From the NCBI GenBank assembly GCA_900143635.1, contig FREY01000007.1, positions 152,627 through 216,626 of the forward strand: DNA of 64,000 nucleotides. The letters run 5' to 3'. The stretch comes from Rhodobacteraceae bacterium Alg231-04. GTDB lineage: Bacteria; Pseudomonadota; Alphaproteobacteria; Rhodobacterales; Rhodobacteraceae. Below are positions 1 through 7,997 of this stretch, one piece after another (positions within the stretch are counted from its first letter, which is position 1; the number at the start of each line of letters is the position of its first letter). The translations under genes and the position numbers were made by a program. Below the pieces are notes generated by a model. The model made no database searches. It saw only the letters and a program-made list of their open reading frames with translations, and was not told where the DNA came from.

Positions 1-654
1 CTGGCCGCGGCGCATGACGCTGACGGTGTCCGTCGCCTCCATGATTTCGCGCAGTTTGTGGGTGATCAGGATGATGGTTTTCCCCTCATCCTTCAAACGA
101 TGCAGGATACGGAACAGCTGGTCAGCCTCGGCCGGGGTCAGCACGCCTGTTGGCTCATCAAGGATCAGGATCTCGGCCTTGCGGTACAGCGCCTTCAGGA
201 TCTCCACCCGCTGCTGCATGCCAACGCCGATCTCGTCGATGCGCGCATCGGGGTCGACGAACAGCTCGTATTCTGCTTCCAGCGCTTTCAGCTCGCGCCG
301 GGCGCGGCCAAGGGATGGCATCAACAGGCCGCTGTCTTCGGCGCCCAGAACGATGTTTTCCAGCACGGTGAAGTTTTCCACCAGTTTGAAATGCTGAAAC
401 ACCATGCCGATACCGGCGGCGATGGCCGCCTGGCTGTCGGGAATTTCAGTTCTGGTGCCGTTGATCCAGACCTCGCCTTTGTCGGCTTTGTAGAAACCAT
501 AGAGAATGCTCATCAGCGTCGATTTTCCCGCACCGTTTTCGCCGATGATGCCGTGGATCGTGCCGGGGGCTACGCTGATGGAAATGTCCTTGTTCGCCTG
601 GACCGGGCCAAAGGCCTTTGAGATGCCTTTGAGTTCAATTGCCGGAACGGTCAT
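1..654 (-). CDS. BMP-type ABC transporter, ATP-binding protein (partial, 3' end missing)
   Basis: The first 218 codons are visible; the frame is open at the left edge, so the C-terminal part is missing. It should energise uptake of nucleosides or related solutes at the cytoplasmic face of the inner membrane. Seen: Walker A GENGAGKST at residues 38-46, a Q-loop (MVFQHF), the signature VGMQQRVE, Walker B ILILDEPTG followed by VLTPAE, and an H-loop ITHKL. The signature and the 'EPTGVLTP' wording are typical of the YufO/RnsB-type ATPases that pair with BMP binding proteins; these usually have about 500 residues and two ATPase halves, so only the first half is here. The ATG at 654 overlaps the stop of the upstream gene (ATGA). 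Permease genes are expected beyond the left edge. Confidence 0.93.
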   Translation of the reverse strand, partial: MTVPAIELKGISKAFGPVQANKDISISVAPGTIHGIIGENGAGKSTLMSILYGFYKADKGEVWINGTRTEIPDSQAAIAAGIGMVFQHFKLVENFTVLENIVLGAEDSGLLMPSLGRARRELKALEAEYELFVDPDARIDEIGVGMQQRVEILKALYRKAEILILDEPTGVLTPAEADQLFRILHRLKDEGKTIILITHKLREIMEATDTVSVMRRGQ

Positions 655-1004
655 TCAGGCTCCCCTGTGCCTGTGAAGCCGATCAAACGCACGATACGCC
701 CGTCCTGAAAATCAGCAAAATACTGTCCGCGCATCATCCGCTTGCCGCCCGAGGAAAAGTCCACCGTGGCGCGGGCATGGCTGTTATGCGAGGAGACTGC
801 GACCACCTCGGCACTGGCGCCCGGCATCATCTCGGCAAATTGCGCGATATAGGTCAGGTAGGCATCCCGGCCCTCGATCGGGGCAGGGGTGTTTGGATCG
901 GCATAATAAAAATTGGGCCCGATGGCGGCGTCGGTATGGGTGGCGCGCGCCTCGGGCGAAGGCGCGCCCCAGGCCGCGAAGAGTGAATGTAAACAATCAT
1001 TCAT
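651..1004 (-). CDS. SnoaL/NTF2-like small protein in ABC operon
   Basis: A 117-residue protein that looks like a single NTF2-like (SnoaL/DUF4440-type) cone fold. It has an N-terminal helix with 'FYYADPNTPAP', a central GRDAYLTYIAQFAEMMPG segment and C-terminal strands with 'RGQYFADFQDGRIVRL', the usual closing hairpin of this fold. Such domains serve as small hydrolases, isomerases or ligand-binding proteins; no catalytic set can be assigned here. It lies between the BMP binding-protein gene (30-bp gap) and the ATPase gene (4-bp overlap), so it is translated with the transporter and probably acts on the same solute. No signal peptide is seen, so it should be cytoplasmic. Confidence 0.8.
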   Translation of the reverse strand: MNDCLHSLFAAWGAPSPEARATHTDAAIGPNFYYADPNTPAPIEGRDAYLTYIAQFAEMMPGASAEVVAVSSHNSHARATVDFSSGGKRMMRGQYFADFQDGRIVRLIGFTGTGEPE

Positions 1005-1033
1005 GGCCTGGAGCCTCCGTGTTTTTCAGCTGA

Positions 1034-2032
1034 TTAGAAGGACAGAACCGGGCAGCTGTCGTTCTCGTAGTAGCTTTCCACTTTCAGCTCACCTGCGATG
1101 ATCTGCGCGCGGGCGGCGTCCACGGCGGCCTGCATCTCTGCCGTTACCAGCGAAGCGTTGTTGTCATCCAGCGCATAGCCGACACCTTCTTCGGCCAGAC
1201 CCATAACGACAACGCCGGTCTCGACTTCGGTGCCCGCTTTCATGGCTTCATAAACAGCCACATCGACGCGTTTCAACATCGAGGTCAGAACCTTGCCCGG
1301 ATGCAGGTGGTTCTGGTTGCTGTCCACGCCGATCGACAGGATGCCTTCGTCGGCAGCGGTCTGCAGAACGCCAACACCGGTGCCGCCGGCCGCAGCGTAA
1401 ACCACGTCAGCGCCCTGGCTGATCTGTGCCTTTGTCAGCTCGGACCCTTTGACCGGGTCATTCCAGGCGGCCGGGGTGGTGCCGGTCATGTTGGCAATCA
1501 CGGTGGCGTCCGGGTTCACAGCCATCACGCCCTGTGCATAGCCGCAGCCAAAGTGGCGGATCAGCGGAACATCCATGCCGCCGACAAAGCCAACGGTGCC
1601 GGACTTGGAGGCCATCGCCGCCATCATGCCGACCAGGTAAGAGCCTTCATGCTCAGCAAAGCCAACCTGACGCAGGTTTGGTGCGTCCAGCCATGTGACG
1701 TCGATCACCACGAATTTGGTGTCCGGATAGTCGGGAGCAACGGTGCTCAGCGGGTCGGCCATGCCAAAGCCCATGGTGATCACCGGGTTGGAGCCGGCCT
1801 CGGCAAAGCGGCGCAGGGCCTGCTCGCGCTGGGCTTCGGATTGCATCTCGATCTCGCGGTAGGTGCCGCCGGTTTCTTCGGCCCAGCGGGAGGCGCCATT
1901 GTGGGCCGCCTCGTTGAACGACTTGTCGAACTTGCCGCCCAGATCGAAGATCAGCGCCGGATCGGCCAGTGCCGCACCAGAGCTCAGGGCAACGGCAGCA
2001 GCGGCCCCCATCAGGGATTTCATCAGAGTCAT
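1034..2032 (-). CDS. BMP family ABC transporter substrate-binding protein
   Basis: Periplasmic solute-binding lipoprotein-family protein of the basic membrane protein (PnrA/Med) type, 332 residues from the chosen start. The N-terminus is a Sec signal (MTLMKSLMGAAAAVALSSG, predicted cleavage after ALA near residue 23) with no lipobox. 'DLGGKFDKSFNEAAHNGA' right after the cleavage site and 'FVGGMDVPLIRHFGCGYAQG' in the middle are family hallmarks. The in-frame GTG/ATG codons further upstream were not used because ATG at 2032 has GGGAGAG about 8 bases before it and begins the signal peptide. BMP proteins in general bind purine nucleosides; the exact ligand cannot be read here. It heads the operon with the NTF2-like and ATPase genes. 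Confidence 0.92.
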   Translation of the reverse strand: MTLMKSLMGAAAAVALSSGAALADPALIFDLGGKFDKSFNEAAHNGASRWAEETGGTYREIEMQSEAQREQALRRFAEAGSNPVITMGFGMADPLSTVAPDYPDTKFVVIDVTWLDAPNLRQVGFAEHEGSYLVGMMAAMASKSGTVGFVGGMDVPLIRHFGCGYAQGVMAVNPDATVIANMTGTTPAAWNDPVKGSELTKAQISQGADVVYAAAGGTGVGVLQTAADEGILSIGVDSNQNHLHPGKVLTSMLKRVDVAVYEAMKAGTEVETGVVVMGLAEEGVGYALDDNNASLVTAEMQAAVDAARAQIIAGELKVESYYENDSCPVLSF

Positions 2033-2196
2033 TACGTCTCTCCCGGTTGTTATCATTCGGGCCGCGCGCATCGGCGCTTCGCCCGGGGATGCATCAGCTA
2101 TTAAAATAATGCTGCGCAATTTAGTCCAGAGCCGACCCGGAGGGTCAACCGCTTTTTGACCAATTGGTGGAAAACCGGGGCTAAGCCCGCAAGGAT

Positions 2197-2619
2197 TCAG
2201 CGCAAATCGCTGCGCATCAGCAGTGCATCGACGGGTTTACCCTGCGTCCGCTTGTAATAGCCGCGTCGTTGACCGCAGATTTCAAATCCACAGGATTCGT
2301 ACAGTTTAAGGGCGGCAAGGTTGTCTGCAGCCACCTCCAGAAAGCCCGTTTCAGCGCCGCGGACGCGGGCCTTGGCCTGCCAGTCCAGCATCGTTGCACG
2401 GCCAAGACCACGGCGCTGAAAACCCGGATCGGTGGCAATGGTCAGCAGCTCAGCCTCACCCGCAATCACCCGCACCAGCGCAAAGGCGCGTGCGTCACCG
2501 GTGGCAAAGGTCAGTGGGCTGTCCAGCAGGCTGGCGAACTCCGCCGCGCTCCAGGGGCGTGACTGGGTGAAGGCGGCGGCATGGGTGGCGGCCATTTCGG
2601 TGGCAGATAGGTCCGTCAT
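2197..2619 (-). CDS. rimI: Ribosomal protein S18-alanine N-acetyltransferase (GNAT)
   Basis: A 140-residue GNAT acetyltransferase. It has the acetyl-CoA pyrophosphate loop QRRGLG at residues 68-73, the preceding strand ELLTIAT (57-63) and the 'EVAADNLAALKLYESCGF' helix typical of RimI. RimI acetylates the N-terminal alanine of ribosomal protein S18. It follows tsaB with a 4-bp overlap (2616-2619), the usual tsaB-rimI arrangement, which supports RimI over a generic GNAT. At 140 residues it is slightly shorter than the 148-residue E. coli protein. Confidence 0.88.
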   Translation of the reverse strand: MTDLSATEMAATHAAAFTQSRPWSAAEFASLLDSPLTFATGDARAFALVRVIAGEAELLTIATDPGFQRRGLGRATMLDWQAKARVRGAETGFLEVAADNLAALKLYESCGFEICGQRRGYYKRTQGKPVDALLMRSDLR

Positions 2620-3212
2620 TCGTCCAGCAGGGCGGGCGGCGCATCGCGCATCGGTGCTGCATCGGCACTGCGCAGGTAGAGCGGCGCCGGGGAAGAAGTC
2701 TCCGTGGCGAAGCGGGTGGCGGCATGGCGGGCGACCGCCACGGCGATTCCCGCCGGGCTTGCTTCCGGCGAAAAGGTCAGCCCGGCACCGCGGGCGGCAT
2801 CGTCGGCCTCCTGGGCGGGCATCAGACGCGGTGCTTCTCCCGGCAAGGCCGCATAGACGTGCTCTCGGGGCGCGGGCACGGCGGGCAATGCGTTTGCTGC
2901 GGTGCGGGCCTCAAAGCCGGTTACGCCGACGGCCGGAATGCCCAGCCCCAGCGCCAGACCGCGCGCGGCAGAGACAGCGATGCGGATGCCGGTGAAATTG
3001 CCGGGGCCAACACCGACACCGATGGCGTCCAACTCTGCCCAGGTGGCGCCACCTTCGGCCAGAACCTCTTCCAGCAGCACCATCAGCCGTTCGGCCTGAC
3101 CGCGCTTCATTTCTTCCAGACGAGAGACGAGGATCTCATCCCCGTGCAGCAAAGCGGCCGCGCAATGCGCGGCCGATGTGTCAAATCCGAGGATCAGTGG
3201 TTCAGACGGCAA
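2616..3212 (-). CDS. tsaB: tRNA threonylcarbamoyladenosine biosynthesis protein TsaB
   Basis: A 198-residue ASKHA-fold protein that partners TsaD in making the t6A37 modification of ANN-decoding tRNAs. The N-terminal 'LGFDTSAAHCAAAL' phosphate-1-like motif and the block GVGPGNFTGIRIAVSAARGL are diagnostic of TsaB; the C-terminal domain is short, as usual for TsaB. The gene starts 11 bases inside the end of the NifU-type gene and overlaps rimI by 4 bases, so the three form one translationally coupled operon. Confidence 0.9.
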   Translation of the reverse strand: MPSEPLILGFDTSAAHCAAALLHGDEILVSRLEEMKRGQAERLMVLLEEVLAEGGATWAELDAIGVGVGPGNFTGIRIAVSAARGLALGLGIPAVGVTGFEARTAANALPAVPAPREHVYAALPGEAPRLMPAQEADDAARGAGLTFSPEASPAGIAVAVARHAATRFATETSSPAPLYLRSADAAPMRDAPPALLDE

Positions 3213-3768
3213 CGGGCCGGACCTCGGTCACTTCCGGGATGTAATGGCGCAGCAGGTTCTCGATACCCATTTTCAGGGTCAGCGTCGACGAGGGACAACC
3301 CGCACAGGCACCCTGCATGTGCAGATAGACCACACCGCGGTCAAAGCCGTGGAAGGTGATATCGCCGCCGTCCTGTGCCACGGCCGGACGCACCCGGCTG
3401 TCCAGCAGATCCTTGATCTGGTTGACGATTTCGGCGTCTTCACCGCTGTGTTCCGCATGGCCCGAGGCCGCCTGTCCGCCTTCGCCCGCCATCACTGGCG
3501 CGCCGGACTGGTAATGCTCCATCACCGCGCCCAGAATGGCCGGCTTGATGTGGTCCCACTCAACCTCTTCGGCCTTGGTCACGGTCACGAAATCCGTGCC
3601 AAAGAAAACCCCGGTAACGCCTGCGACTGCAAAGATGCGCTGCGCCAGCGGCGAGGCATCTGAGGTCTCAGCCGAAGGGAAATCCGCAGTGCCGGTTTCC
3701 AGAACGGTCTGGCCCGGAAGAAACTTCAGCGTGGCCGGGTTGGGGGTGGATTCGGTCTGGATGAACAT
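3202..3768 (-). CDS. NifU/Nfu family Fe-S cluster scaffold or carrier
   Basis: A 188-residue protein with two domains: an N-terminal Nfu_N domain (MFIQTESTPNPATLKFLPG start, about residues 1-90) and a C-terminal NifU-like domain carrying the cluster-binding CxxC at Cys155 and Cys158 (GACAGCPSSTLTLK). Both cysteines are present. This architecture matches mitochondrial-type NFU1 and alphaproteobacterial Nfu proteins that deliver 4Fe-4S clusters to client enzymes. It is the first gene of the nfu-tsaB-rimI operon. A Shine-Dalgarno-like GGAGA lies just upstream of the ATG. Confidence 0.92.
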   Translation of the reverse strand: MFIQTESTPNPATLKFLPGQTVLETGTADFPSAETSDASPLAQRIFAVAGVTGVFFGTDFVTVTKAEEVEWDHIKPAILGAVMEHYQSGAPVMAGEGGQAASGHAEHSGEDAEIVNQIKDLLDSRVRPAVAQDGGDITFHGFDRGVVYLHMQGACAGCPSSTLTLKMGIENLLRHYIPEVTEVRPVAV

Positions 3769-3843
3769 GCGGGATCTCCGTTGAAACTGCCTCCGATATG
3801 CGCTTCCGGGGGCAGGCTGTCAAGGAGCTCGCTTAGAATGCTT

Positions 3844-4344
3844 CTAAGTTGAAGCCTGACGCTGGCGGGCGCGCAGGTATTTCGCCGCAGACCGGTAATG
3901 GCTTGCCCCTGATGCCTCAGCCCAGCGTCCCGGTGTCCAGTGATTGACGCCACCCCGCATCGGAGCGCCATATAGTGCGGCGTCGTCCAAGCTGGAAATA
4001 AAGGCCACGAGACTGCCATGCGCGCGGTCCAGCATTTTGCAGGAGTCTTCCCAGCCAATCCCGGACTGCGCCTCCCGCAGGGCGGCATTATAGGCCTTCA
4101 ACTGGTTCCATTTGTAACCGGGGGCGGGGATCTGTGGTTGCTTGCCCGCTGCCCCGTCGTGGTACCAGCCCAAAAACAGGGTGATCCAATGGGCGCGGTG
4201 GGCAAGGATGTCATTGGGAGACGTGTCTTCGCCGTCGCGCAAAAGGCGCAGATCCGCGGGCACCGCTTCAATCACCTGTGCCAGTTTGGCGTAGTCCCTG
4301 AGGGTTATGCTCAGAAGATCGTCTTTGCTGGTGGCTGCGGGCAT
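3844..4344 (-). CDS. ClbS/DfsB family four-helix bundle protein
   Basis: A 166-residue protein of the DinB-like ClbS/DfsB family. Family features seen are the start 'ATSKDDLLSITLRDYAKL', the middle 'DILAHRAHWITLFLGWYHDG' and the segment 'PAPGYKWNQLKAYN'. ClbS from pks E. coli is a colibactin-resistance cyclopropane hydrolase, but most family members have no known function. No colibactin or other toxin genes are nearby, so a resistance role is not supported. The stop codon lies inside a perfect 7-bp inverted repeat (3832-3848). It is flanked by the universal stress protein gene on the same strand with a 103-bp gap. Confidence 0.8.
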   Translation of the reverse strand: MPAATSKDDLLSITLRDYAKLAQVIEAVPADLRLLRDGEDTSPNDILAHRAHWITLFLGWYHDGAAGKQPQIPAPGYKWNQLKAYNAALREAQSGIGWEDSCKMLDRAHGSLVAFISSLDDAALYGAPMRGGVNHWTPGRWAEASGASHYRSAAKYLRARQRQAST

Positions 4345-4447
4345 GTTTTCCTCCTCGGCTGCGCAGAATGTGCAGCAAAGCGGGGGAAAATGCTCTGACC
4401 GGGATCAACCCCAGCTCAGGTTCTTCTGTGGCATATTGCCGGATGGG

Positions 4448-4903
4448 TCAGGTGATGGCTTCCAGCTTTTCCTTGGACAGATCGCCGGGCACAACGGTGA
4501 TCGGGATCGGCATGCTGCCCGAGGCGCGGCCCATCTGGGTCACCAAGGGGCCGGGGCCCTTTTTGTCGGTGCCCGCACCCAGAACCAAAACGCCGATTTC
4601 CGGGTCTTCCTTCACCTGTGCTAGAATTTCCGGCACCGGCTCGCCTTCGCGGATCACCAGTTCCGGATCAACGCCCTGACGGTCGCGCATCCATTTGGCA
4701 AAGACCTCGAAATGGGCGTGGATACGCTCGCGGGTTTCCTCGCGCATCACCGCGCCAACGCCGATCCAGTGGTTGAATTCATCTGGTGGGATAATCGCCA
4801 GCACCTCGACCCCGCCGCCGGTGTTGGCGGCGCGCATCGCGGCAAACCGCATGGCGTTCAGGCATTCCTTGCTGTCATCCAGCACGACGAGAAACTTGCG
4901 CAT
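4448..4903 (-). CDS. Universal stress protein, UspA family
   Basis: A single UspA domain of 151 residues. It starts 'MRKFLVVLDDSKECLNAMRFA' (strand 1 with the conserved Asp and following helix), has the central 'EVLAIIPPDEFNHW', and ends with the nucleotide-binding-like stretch 'VLVLGAGTDKKGPGPLVTQM' and 'PIPITVVPG'. The ATG at 4903 was preferred over the one at 4918 because the sequence GGAGAGGG, which overlaps the upstream ATG, is a good ribosome-binding site for it. Such proteins bind ATP and modulate stress survival; no partner is evident here. Confidence 0.88.
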   Translation of the reverse strand: MRKFLVVLDDSKECLNAMRFAAMRAANTGGGVEVLAIIPPDEFNHWIGVGAVMREETRERIHAHFEVFAKWMRDRQGVDPELVIREGEPVPEILAQVKEDPEIGVLVLGAGTDKKGPGPLVTQMGRASGSMPIPITVVPGDLSKEKLEAIT

Positions 4904-4982
4904 TGAGACCCTCTCCAAAGCTCGGGCTGATCATGACGCAAGCCGTTCAAACACGCAATAGAACAAAGGCTTCGCGGGCACC

Positions 4983-5846
4983 TCAGCCCTGCGTTGCAGC
5001 CCAGTCCCAATAGAGGGAGCGAATTCGTGCACTCACTGGTCCAGTGGCGTAGTGCACGTCGTCAAAGGCGGTTATCGGTGTGATCTTGCTCATGTTTCCG
5101 GTCATGAAAACTTCGTCCGCGGCTTCGAAATCCGCATAAGTCAGGACCGTCTCATGCACCGTCATGCCATCGGCGCGCATATTGGCAATGTGGCGGCCAC
5201 GGGTGATGCCACTGAGGAAGGTGCCGTTGGGCACCGGTGTGAAGACCTCTGCGTCGCGCACCATGAAGATATTGGCGGTCGCGGTTTCGGCGACATTGCC
5301 CAATGCGTCTGTCACCAGCGCATTGCGGAACCCTTTGGCATGGGCTTCGCGCAGCATGCGGGCGTTGTTGGGGTAGAGGCATCCTGCCTTGGCGTTGACC
5401 ACGGAGCTGTCCAGCACCGGGCGGCGGAACCGGGTGCGGGTCAGGGTGACCGACGCGGCGGCGGGTGCCATTGGGATTTCTTCCAGACAGACAGCAAACG
5501 CGGTGCTGTTAGGGGCGGGGGCAATCAGCGTGGCATCCCCATCCGTGGCCCAGTACATGGGCCGGATGTAAACCGAAGCCTCGGGTGCAAACCCTTTCAA
5601 TCCCTCATGAATAATCGCCATCATATCGGGGGTGGAGACAGTGGGCTCCATCATCATCGCGCGCGCCGAGGCGTTGACGCGGTCGCAGTGTTTGTCCAGA
5701 TCCGGGCTGCGCCCGTCAAAGAACCGCGCACCGTCAAATACCGAAGAGCCGAGCCAGGAGGCATGATCGGCGGCACGCATGATCATCACGTCACCATCAT
5801 GCCATGTGCCGTTGAAATAGGTGCGGATTGTCTTGCCGACGGCCAT
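4983..5846 (-). CDS. Branched-chain-type class IV aminotransferase
   Basis: A 287-residue PLP fold-type IV enzyme. The PLP lysine sits in 'VVNAKAGCLYPNNARMLREA', and 'GNVAETATANIFMV' holds the conserved glutamate. The start 'TIRTYFNGTWHDGDVMIMRAADHASW' matches the branched-chain aminotransferase-like family (IlvE-like) of Rhodobacterales. The expected reaction is reversible transamination of Leu/Ile/Val with 2-oxoglutarate, but other members act on D-amino acids or aminodeoxychorismate, so substrate is uncertain. It appears to be transcribed alone; ilvC lies far away in the same window. Confidence 0.85.
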   Translation of the reverse strand: MAVGKTIRTYFNGTWHDGDVMIMRAADHASWLGSSVFDGARFFDGRSPDLDKHCDRVNASARAMMMEPTVSTPDMMAIIHEGLKGFAPEASVYIRPMYWATDGDATLIAPAPNSTAFAVCLEEIPMAPAAASVTLTRTRFRRPVLDSSVVNAKAGCLYPNNARMLREAHAKGFRNALVTDALGNVAETATANIFMVRDAEVFTPVPNGTFLSGITRGRHIANMRADGMTVHETVLTYADFEAADEVFMTGNMSKITPITAFDDVHYATGPVSARIRSLYWDWAATQG

Positions 5847-6090
5847 CTGCCTGCCTCACTTGTAACCGGGGAAATGCGTGGATCAAGATTGGGGCAAATC
5901 CAAGAAAACGTCCAGAGGGTCTGACGGGTGCCAGCCGGAAATGGTCGAAATAGGGCTTCCTGGAGCGACAGGCCGGTTGAGTAGACGGCCATATGGGCGA
6001 GGCAATCAAAGGTTTTATGAGGGAATGCTCGTGTTGTTGCCACCTCCTTGGGTGGTTGCTACTCTGAACCTATTGAAAATAGGTGTTTAT

Positions 6091-7104
6091 ATGAAGACTC
6101 TCCAAGTTCTACTATTTGCGGCCTTTTGTGCGCTCCCTGCTGTTGTTAAGGCGCAGCCGGAAATTCCCGGGCAAGATAATGCAGAGTTCAACAGATCGAT
6201 GGATCTCTGGCTTGAGGGGGACGATCTGCTAGCGCTCAGGTCGTTTTCTGAACTGGCTCAATCCGGGAACAGTGCAGCGCAGGTTTTTCTAGCCCGGATT
6301 GCTGTCCATGGACACCTGCATAAGCATGTGACTATGGACCTACCTAGGGCTGAACGGGTGGCGTTGCTGCGGCAGCAGGGCGGGCTTTCCGGTAAGTCCT
6401 GGTTGTCTGCCGCGCAGGCAGATGTACCACTGGCCGCAGCTTTCCTACAAGCTAATCGACCCGGTGATAAACCCGCAGCGATCCGTGCGCTGTTTGCCTA
6501 TGGGGAGGTTTCTGAGGGACTTCGCAACTTGCCAGGTGTTATCATCACCGGACAGGCAAAAGAGGCGCTGGAAATTCTGACGGAAGTAAAATCATTGCCG
6601 CCAGAAGCGGGTGTGATCGCGCAAATGGCTCTGGGAGAGATGAATGCGGCCCAGTCTGTTTACGGGTCGGCCCGTATGCCACTGGATTGGCGGTTGCCGA
6701 GGGACGGTGGCGCCGTTCGCGCACGAGACAGGATGAGCTGGTACCCTGTATCACCTCGTGCCCTGTCCGAGCGGCGTGATCTGCTGCAAGCTGCTTTGAT
6801 CCATGCAAAATCCGTACCTGCTTGGCAGCCGCTTCTGAAGATATGCAGTCAAAGCTGCGCCTCCACGCTGGACCGTTGTATGGCATTGGGTGGCTCGCTG
6901 TTGGTCCTTGCACCGTTTCATCCATTCGCCAGCCCATCCCAGGCGATATTGCAGCAAGAGCGGTATTGGGACAGTCCGCGCATCACCATGGACGTTGCGC
7001 GCCGCCTCCCCAATTTGCAGGAGTTCGGACCCTGGGTGCGCGAGTTTGACGCCTGTTTTACGGATACCTTTACGGATCTTCAGAATTCCTACGGCCGATA
7101 TTGA
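6091..7104 (+). CDS. Secreted protein with Sel1/TPR-like N-terminal repeat, function unknown
   Basis: I do not recognise this 337-residue protein. From ATG 6091 it has a clear Sec signal (MKTLQVLLFAAFCALPAVVKAQ, cleavage after KAQ). Mature residues about 30-70, 'FNRSMDLWLEGDDLLALRSF' then 'AAQVFLARIAVHGH', resemble one or two Sel1/TPR helical repeats. There is a cysteine-rich spot 'KICSQSCASTLDRCMALGG' near residue 260 that could form disulfides. Upstream in-frame starts from 5878 were rejected because they encode no family signal and would bury the signal peptide. Codon use is somewhat more AT-rich than the neighbours. It is a single gene facing the convergent paa operon across a strong hairpin. 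Confidence 0.7.
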   Translation: MKTLQVLLFAAFCALPAVVKAQPEIPGQDNAEFNRSMDLWLEGDDLLALRSFSELAQSGNSAAQVFLARIAVHGHLHKHVTMDLPRAERVALLRQQGGLSGKSWLSAAQADVPLAAAFLQANRPGDKPAAIRALFAYGEVSEGLRNLPGVIITGQAKEALEILTEVKSLPPEAGVIAQMALGEMNAAQSVYGSARMPLDWRLPRDGGAVRARDRMSWYPVSPRALSERRDLLQAALIHAKSVPAWQPLLKICSQSCASTLDRCMALGGSLLVLAPFHPFASPSQAILQQERYWDSPRITMDVARRLPNLQEFGPWVREFDACFTDTFTDLQNSYGRY

Positions 7105-7112
7105 AACGCAAC

Positions 7113-7144
7113 AGCGCGCGCCTTCTGTTCAGAAGGCGCGCGCT
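7113..7144. terminator. Perfect 15-bp hairpin between convergent genes
   Basis: AGCGCGCGCCTTCTG and its exact reverse complement are separated by two bases. It lies 9 bases after the stop of the secreted protein and 69 bases after the last paa gene, so it can act as a two-way terminator, although neither side has a long T run. Confidence 0.7.
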
Positions 7145-7212
7145 TGGCCCAACGGGGCAAGGGTATCTTTGATGCCTGCAGGCCGGGCGGGAGTGACCCG
7201 CGCCGTCTAAAA

Positions 7213-7971
7213 TCAGGCGCCGGGTTTCAGGCCTAGCTTGTCCAGAACCGCGGTTGTTTCGGCGGCCCAGCGGGTTTTCAGCTCCGCGTTGGGGGTCTTG
7301 CGCAGGCCAACAGCCTTCAGACCTTCGAATTTCTCCGAAGTTTCCGAGCCAAAGCTGGCCGCGACCCGTGGCCACCAATAGTCAACCGATGCCTGAAGGT
7401 CCGCGTCACCGGCCTCAACCAATTTGGCCAGACCGTCTTCGGCCAGTTCTGCGTGGCCGGCCTCGACCGGGGCAATGGCGCGGAAGGCTTCGGCCAGCGG
7501 CTGATAGGAAACCAGCGAGAACTCGGCCAGCTGCACCGCCACGGCGCGGCCCATCAGCAGGTTCATCACCACCGAATCCGTCCAGCCTTCCAGCGGGTAG
7601 TTGAACACTGCCAGCCGCATGTCGTGCGCGCTGCGGCGCTGGCCGATATCGGCGTCGCGCTCCAGACGGGCGGTCCAGGGGTGGTGGCTGGCGTATTTAT
7701 CCGCGTTGGCGCCAAATTCGCCCATCACCGCCAGCACCTTGCCTGCGTTATTGGTCTTTTCCATCACGATCTTGGCAGCGGCGATGCGTTCTTTCAGGCC
7801 GGGGCCTGCGTTGATCACATCGGCAAATCCCGCGGCCCCTGCCAGTTCACTGTCGATGAAGGTCGCCATCAGCTTCATCAGCTCCGCGCGATAACGCGGC
7901 GGCACATTGGTGGGGTTGGTCAGCACGCCGCCCGCGGCGAGGTAGTTCTCGATGCTCATGTCATCGGCCAT
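7213..7971 (-). CDS. PaaA/PaaC-like (phenylacetic acid catabolic family) protein, last gene of paa operon
   Basis: A 252-residue, mostly helical ferritin-like protein of the phenylacetic-acid catabolic (PF05138-type) family. It carries 'EAGHAELAEDGL', an ExxH metal-ligand-like motif, and 'FIDSELAGAAGF' with an upstream acidic residue, but it is neither PaaA (present at 10754-11731) nor PaaC (9674-10444). It starts 26 bases after paaE with GGGAGGA before the ATG, so it belongs to the operon. Its role is unknown: candidates are a paralogous subunit, an assembly factor, or an enzyme for a related CoA ester. Confidence 0.75.
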   Translation of the reverse strand: MADDMSIENYLAAGGVLTNPTNVPPRYRAELMKLMATFIDSELAGAAGFADVINAGPGLKERIAAAKIVMEKTNNAGKVLAVMGEFGANADKYASHHPWTARLERDADIGQRRSAHDMRLAVFNYPLEGWTDSVVMNLLMGRAVAVQLAEFSLVSYQPLAEAFRAIAPVEAGHAELAEDGLAKLVEAGDADLQASVDYWWPRVAASFGSETSEKFEGLKAVGLRKTPNAELKTRWAAETTAVLDKLGLKPGA

Positions 7972-7997
7972 TGGTAAATCCTCCCTCGAGTTTCCGC

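Noticed and set aside
4397..4410. CTGACCGGGATCAA as an FNR-type site before the ClbS/DfsB-type gene
   Set aside because: One half is poor and no oxygen-linked gene is nearby; chance match.
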